From Deltaproteobacteria bacterium (GTDB lineage Bacteria; Desulfobacterota; DSM-4660; Desulfatiglandales; HGW-15): 7,257 bases of DNA. The notes beneath the pieces are model-generated. The model made no database searches and had not been told where the DNA came from. It saw nothing but the letters and a program-made list of their open reading frames with translations. The stretch spans positions 1 to 7,257 of the forward strand of contig JAFDIX010000336.1 of assembly GCA_019307805.1 (NCBI GenBank), given 5' to 3'. The position numbers and the translations under genes were made by a program. This document shows, in pieces, positions 4,530 through 7,257 of the stretch; the first letter of the stretch is position 1; every line of letters starts with the position of its first letter.

Positions 4530-6009
4530 CTAAAAAAAGCGTCCCTTTGTCAGCCACTTCAAAGCGGCCTTTGCGCATTTGGGTCGCCCCGGTGAATGCG
4601 CCTTTTTCATGCCCGAAGAGTTCACTTTCCACCAGATTTGCCGGCAGGGCCGCGCAATTGACCTTAACAAAGGGCTTACCCGAACGTAGGCTTGTTTGAT
4701 GGATGGCGCGGGAGACCAGTTCTTTGCCTGTCCCTGTCTCACCCTGAACCAGCACAATGGCATCGGTTTCCGCCACCTGTTTGATGCGGCCCAGGACATA
4801 GAGGAGCGCATTGCTTTTTCCAATAATCTCTGAAAAGCCTAAGTCTTCCTCTATTTCGCTCTTGAGATAGATGTTTTCCTCTTCGAGCCGGACCTTGAGC
4901 GTTTCCAGTTCTCTCATGGCCTGGTCACGGGCCTCTTCGGTCCGTTTCTGATCAGAGATATCCGTACTGCTCTCAAGCACATTAGTAACCTGGCCCTTGT
5001 GATCCTTAATGGGAACGGAAGCAATATGATACCAGCGGTTGTTGGTGGAATTGAGCCGTTCCGTTTCGTGTATCTCTCCGTCTGCGATGGCCTGGAGCCC
5101 CCCGCACCCTTCGCAAGGCTCTTTCAGCTTTTCTGCAAAGGCGTAGCATTTCTTCCCCACCGGGTCATCCCAGGGAAAGGCCTTACGTGTTCCTTCATTT
5201 ACCCAGACGACGTTGAGTTCAGCGTCCATGAGGGCAAGGCCGGTGTTCAGGGCCGAAAGGATGATATCCATTCGTTCTCTTTCGACGGCCACTTTTCGGG
5301 TCAGTGCGGATGCACGCACCACCTCATCTGTGAGTTGGCCGCCCATGACCAGAACAAGGGCCAGGAAGGTAATGCCGATAAGACTGGGTGGATTTACGAT
5401 TCCCAGGTCCATAAGGATGCCATCCACATATCCCACGCCGAGAATGAGGAACAGACTGATCCCTAAGCCCAGGGCGCGCCTCTGGTGGCCCTCCCGATAG
5501 AGGCGGTAACAGCTTTCACCCGCGAAGAATAGGAGGAAAACGAAGGCGGCATCCGGCAGAAACCGCCAAATACTCAGGCTCCCATTTGCGGAAACGATTT
5601 TTTCGCCCCAGGCCAAAGTAACGGGATGGAGATGGGAGATCTGGGAAAACAGGATGCCAAAAGGGAGAAAGAGATTCAAAAAGAGAGCCAGCGCATAAGC
5701 GGCGGTCAGCACCCAAACCAGCGACCGACGGGCCGTTTGAGTGTAGGCATCGATGAACCAGATGAGCGCAACCCATAAGATGCCTTCAAAACTGATGCGA
5801 AATTTTAGTGCTGAGATGAATGACGGCACAGTTTCGGCGGTTATCATCCAGGGGTCGGTCAACACACTCAGCCCTGCGCTGATGGCCATCAGCGCGAAAA
5901 AGAGGTGGGGCTTCAGATCCCTGCGGCGGACGAAGACAGATAGATGGAGGAGTCCAACGGCTATGCAAATGGATCCAACGGCGATATCTGCAATCAGTAG
6001 AGGGCTCAT
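4459..6009 (-). CDS. N-terminal piece of the activator: membrane sensor, PAS and half of AAA+
   Basis: This frame encodes 516 residues, genuine up to about residue 500; the last 16 or so are out-of-frame sequence. Hydrophobic segments near 4-26, 35-55, 74-92, 97-120, 150-165, 180-200 and 208-225 make a seven-helix-like sensor region. The PAS domain (SALNTGLALMDAELNVVWVN from 252) carries Cys288, Cys299 and Cys302 (CYAFAEKLKEPCEGCG), a cysteine pattern common in PAS domains of deltaproteobacterial sensors. It could hold a metal or report redox state; this is inference. There is no receiver domain, so the protein is a one-component sensor. The AAA+ motifs are Walker A GETGTGKE (423-430), the GAFTGA loop that contacts sigma-54 (470-475), and Walker B LFLDE (491-495). 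The truncated product could bind neither the dyads nor complete its ATPase site. Confidence 0.8.
   Translation of the reverse strand: MSPLLIADIAVGSICIAVGLLHLSVFVRRRDLKPHLFFALMAISAGLSVLTDPWMITAETVPSFISALKFRISFEGILWVALIWFIDAYTQTARRSLVWVLTAAYALALFLNLFLPFGILFSQISHLHPVTLAWGEKIVSANGSLSIWRFLPDAAFVFLLFFAGESCYRLYREGHQRRALGLGISLFLILGVGYVDGILMDLGIVNPPSLIGITFLALVLVMGGQLTDEVVRASALTRKVAVERERMDIILSALNTGLALMDAELNVVWVNEGTRKAFPWDDPVGKKCYAFAEKLKEPCEGCGGLQAIADGEIHETERLNSTNNRWYHIASVPIKDHKGQVTNVLESSTDISDQKRTEEARDQAMRELETLKVRLEEENIYLKSEIEEDLGFSEIIGKSNALLYVLGRIKQVAETDAIVLVQGETGTGKELVSRAIHQTSLRSGKPFVKVNCAALPANLVESELFGHEKGAFTGATQMRKGRFEVADKGTLFLDEISELPRWDPGEAAARSPGGAV
4503..4505 (-). other. Frameshift position in the activator gene
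   Basis: The minus strand reads CGC TGG GAC CCA GGC in the first frame, and ACC CAG GCG AAG in the frame that carries the rest of the domain. One extra G in the GGG run at 4503-4505 accounts for the switch. Confidence 0.7.
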
Positions 6010-6273
6010 GGAGGTTTTTATACAGCAAACTCGGGCAAAACGGAAGCGCTAAGGGCTGAAAGCTCAAAGAAACGGGTACAACGCAACATATTCCACAGGC
6101 TTATTGCACAAAACTCATTATTCGGCCTTTTTTCTCAAAAAAATTACTTCAAAAGTCCGTTCGATTGCGGCTTGATAATAGAACCCAGCCAGGGCTTTCC
6201 GAGTATTTTCTGGAAAATGAGCTCTTTAAGCATCTGGTCTTTTCATAAGAAAAACCCTAACAGTTTGGCATAG

Positions 6274-6302
6274 ATTGACAGGTGTAAACAGGATGAACAT
6301 GG
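6274..6302 (-). repeat. ATCCTGT-type short intergenic repeat, copy 2 (inverted)
   Basis: Read on the minus strand this is CATGTTCATCCTGTTTACACC followed by TGTCAAT, aligning with small gaps to the copy at 3715-3740 (CATGT, ATCCTGTT, CCTGTCA shared). The opposite orientation puts the pair on either side of the activator gene. Its function is unknown. Confidence 0.4.
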
Positions 6303-6444
6303 TGATTTTTCTTGTCTTGAGGAAATTTAAACAGACAGGAGGATTGAATCCGACCATTTTCAAAACTTGGACAGTGCAGATCTTTGGCTCCCGGCTCCCT
6401 TCCATCCCTTGGGCTTACGGCTGAGGTTTTGGTTAGCGAAAACC

Positions 6445-6473
6445 TTGACATGAGGTGGGATTTGTATTATATA
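6445..6473 (+). promoter_or_regulatory. Sigma-70-like promoter of hipB-hipA
   Basis: A perfect -35 TTGACA (6445-6450) is followed after 17 bases by TATATA (6468-6473) within a longer TATTATATATTA stretch. The expected start is near 6480, about 24 bases before the hipB ATG, with the candidate operator directly on top of it. Confidence 0.65.
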
Positions 6474-6475
6474 TT

Positions 6476-6498
6476 ACCCCTAACTCAAATCAAGGGGT
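6476..6498. promoter_or_regulatory. Candidate HipB operator dyad overlapping the ribosome binding site
   Basis: ACCCCT (6476-6481) and AGGGGT (6493-6498) form a perfect 6-bp dyad with an 11-base spacer. It covers the likely transcription start. Its right arm is also the ribosome binding site of hipB (AAGGGG, six bases before the ATG). HipB-type antitoxins repress their own promoter through short dyads (known for the E. coli system, TATCC-N8-GGATA), so this is a reasonable operator. The same dyad in the RNA could mask the ribosome site. Confidence 0.5.
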
Positions 6499-6503
6499 GT
6501 TTT

Positions 6504-6848
6504 ATGACCAAAAAATCACGATCCCTGTCAAGCCTGCCCCCGAGTGTGACTGGTGCCGTTTTACACTTGGGAGAACACATCCGAATCGCCAGGAAGCGAC
6601 GCGAATTGACCCTTGATGCAATGGCATCTCGAATGTTCGTGACGCGAAAGACCTTGTCACGCCTGGAAAACGGTGATCCAGGGATTTCCCTTGGGGTGCT
6701 GGCGTCCGCTCTTTGGGTATTGGGGTTTGAAAAAGACCTCCTTGAAATAGCCCACCCGGAAAAGGACAAGGTGGGGATATACCGCGATCGCCAAAGGCTT
6801 CCCAAGCGGGTTCGGCCTTCCAGAACCAAACATGACCTGGATTTTTGA
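6504..6848 (+). CDS. hipB: HipB-like XRE-family antitoxin / repressor
   Basis: The protein has 114 residues. It has an XRE/Cro-type helix-turn-helix at about residues 22-75: LGEHIRIARKRRELTLDAMASRMFVTRKTLSRLENGDPGISLGVLASALWVLG, with the typical S-R-L-E-x-G-D-P pattern. A basic tail KRVRPSRTKHDLDF ends in DLDF, similar to other HipB-like proteins as I recall them. The ATG at 6504 is preferred because AAGGGG lies six bases upstream and the homology starts after it. The frame can be extended upstream to 6384, but that part covers the promoter and looks non-coding. It would bind the dyad in front of its own gene and bind and neutralise the HipA-like kinase encoded 2 bases downstream. The gene is intact, unlike the neighbouring regulon. 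Confidence 0.8.
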   Translation: MTKKSRSLSSLPPSVTGAVLHLGEHIRIARKRRELTLDAMASRMFVTRKTLSRLENGDPGISLGVLASALWVLGFEKDLLEIAHPEKDKVGIYRDRQRLPKRVRPSRTKHDLDF

Positions 6849-6850
6849 TT

Positions 6851-7257
6851 ATGGCGGAAAAGAAAATCACGGTTTTCATATACCTTCCCAACGAAACTGT
6901 TGCCGTTCCCGCAGGGATCTTCACCCATGAAAGCGACCCGGGGGTTGGAGCCTTCGCCTATGGCCGAAAATATATGGAGCGAAAAAACGCCCTTCCGGTG
7001 GACCCGGTGTCCTTGCCACTCGGTCCCGCGACGCAGGAAGTTACGAGCAACGCGGGATTGTATGGCACGTTCCGGGACGCGGCCCCTGACTATTGGGGCC
7101 GGCTTGTCATTGCAACAGAGCTAAAAGTACCGCCCGAGGCCCTTTCCGAAATGGACTTTTTGATGGATGGCAACGCTACCCGGGTGGGAAACCTCGATTT
7201 TCGATGGACCCCGGATGACCCGGAACCGCTCCTGGAGCCACCCCATTTTAGCCAGAT
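6851..7257 (+). CDS. hipA: HipA-family toxin kinase, N-terminal part, cut by right edge
   Basis: The frame opens at the ATG at 6851, two bases after the hipB stop, and stays open for 135 residues to the edge. The N-terminal HipA subdomain is recognisable: KITVFIYLPNETVAVPAGIFTHES...GAFAYGRKYMERKNALPVDPVSLPL, then GLYGTFRDAAPDYWGRLVIATEL (69-91) and LSEMDFLMDGNATRVGNLDFRW (98-119). These fit the 'GxFxDxxPDxWGR...SExDxLLxxxxxRVGxLxF' pattern of HipA-like proteins. HipA kinases phosphorylate translation factors such as glutamyl-tRNA synthetase and cause dormancy. The kinase catalytic residues lie beyond the window, so activity and completeness cannot be judged. The two-base spacing implies co-translation with hipB. 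Confidence 0.8.
   Translation, partial: MAEKKITVFIYLPNETVAVPAGIFTHESDPGVGAFAYGRKYMERKNALPVDPVSLPLGPATQEVTSNAGLYGTFRDAAPDYWGRLVIATELKVPPEALSEMDFLMDGNATRVGNLDFRWTPDDPEPLLEPPHFSQ

Larger units (their letters stand above)
3882..6009 (-). pseudogene. Membrane-anchored sigma-54 activator (7TM-PAS-AAA+-Fis HTH), frameshifted
   Basis: This is a sigma-54-dependent transcription activator of about 708 residues if repaired. Its order is a membrane region of about seven segments (residues 4-225), a PAS domain (about 245-355), a coiled coil (355-390), a sigma-54 AAA+ domain (about 393-625) and a Fis-type HTH at the C-terminus. The reading frame breaks within the AAA+ domain. ...LFLDEISELP continues in the first frame only as RWDPGEAAA and stops at 4459, while the expected TQAKLLRVVQEG is encoded one base out of phase from 4502. 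Removing one G from the GGG at 4503-4505 restores ELPRWTQAKLLRVVQ, the normal family spacing. As it stands the product would lack the arginine finger, sensor II and the DNA-binding domain. The ATG at 6009 is the only common start codon between an upstream in-frame TAG (6049-6051) and the first membrane segment, though it has no Shine-Dalgarno sequence. It probably controls the adjacent operon. Confidence 0.85.
6010..6503. other. 494-base divergent intergenic region between activator and hipB
   Basis: No gene is supported on either strand. It must contain the activator promoter (leftward), but no convincing sigma-70 or -24/-12 element and no copy of the CCACG-N6-CGTGG dyad is seen before position 6009, so autoregulation through those sites is not supported. 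The right part holds an inverted ATCCTGT-type repeat (6274-6302), a short TTTTC-TG-GAAAA dyad (6208-6219 region), and the hipB promoter and dyad (6445-6498). Confidence 0.5.

Noticed and set aside
4999..5466. 155-codon plus-strand open frame opposite the activator PAS region
   Set aside because: It is antisense to clear PAS and membrane sequence and has no protein-like features of its own.
6065..6120. Possible sigma-54 element before the activator (TGGAATATGTTGCG, minus strand)
   Set aside because: The GG-to-GC spacing is 8 instead of 10 bases, so it does not meet the strict -24/-12 rule.
6384..6503. Upstream extension of hipB by 40 codons
   Set aside because: It would run through the TTGACA/TATATA promoter and the dyad, has no ribosome site, and the HTH homology starts after the 6504 ATG.
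6485..6928. Minus-strand open frames of 140-147 codons opposite hipB
   Set aside because: The plus strand has a clear XRE protein with promoter and ribosome site; the minus frames resemble nothing known and span two genes.
1..7257. tRNA, rRNA, CRISPR array or insertion sequence
   Set aside because: No cloverleaf-like block, regularly spaced repeat array or transposase-like frame was recognised on either strand.

Overview
The window looks like a chromosomal piece of a Gram-negative bacterium, most likely a Desulfobacterota/deltaproteobacterial-type lineage. The reasons are a sigma-54 activator with a cysteine-containing PAS domain, an outer-membrane channel with a signal peptide, and a Cys-type periplasmic sulfatase; base composition is roughly half G+C. 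The lineage is an inference from protein style, not a search result.

Layout. Positions 1-3443 hold a four-gene minus-strand run, read right to left: a small ABM-fold monooxygenase-like protein (3138-3443), an outer-membrane channel of the MetA/neuromedin-U-like type (2267-3136), an arylsulfatase-type sulfatase (623-2212), and a small membrane protein resembling the 'transporter suffix' family (1-469, cut by the left edge). The first three are tightly packed and look like one operon. Its control region (3444-3881) has the full layout of a sigma-54 promoter: a GG-N10-GC -24/-12 element just before the first gene, an IHF-like site upstream, and two tandem dyads (CCACG-N6-CGTGG) about 140-170 bp upstream of the expected start. 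Next comes the probable activator on the same strand (3882-6009): about seven membrane segments, a PAS domain, a sigma-54 AAA+ domain and a Fis-type helix-turn-helix. On the plus strand at the right is a hipB-hipA-like pair (6504 to the right edge), with its own sigma-70-like promoter and a dyad overlapping the hipB ribosome binding site.

The most striking point is that both the activator and the sulfatase are broken. The sulfatase has one in-frame TAA after residue 109, with the sequence homologous and in the same frame on both sides. It also has Asn where sulfatases carry the active-site Lys of the second signature. The activator has a one-base frameshift inside the AAA+ domain, just after Walker B. 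The other operon genes and the promoter architecture look intact. This suggests a sigma-54 regulon for sulfate-ester use in early decay, or sequence errors that happen to fall in both key genes. The proposed working logic is inference: a membrane sensor detects a signal, binds the dyads and turns on export/uptake (channel), desulfation (sulfatase) and possibly oxidation of the product (ABM protein).
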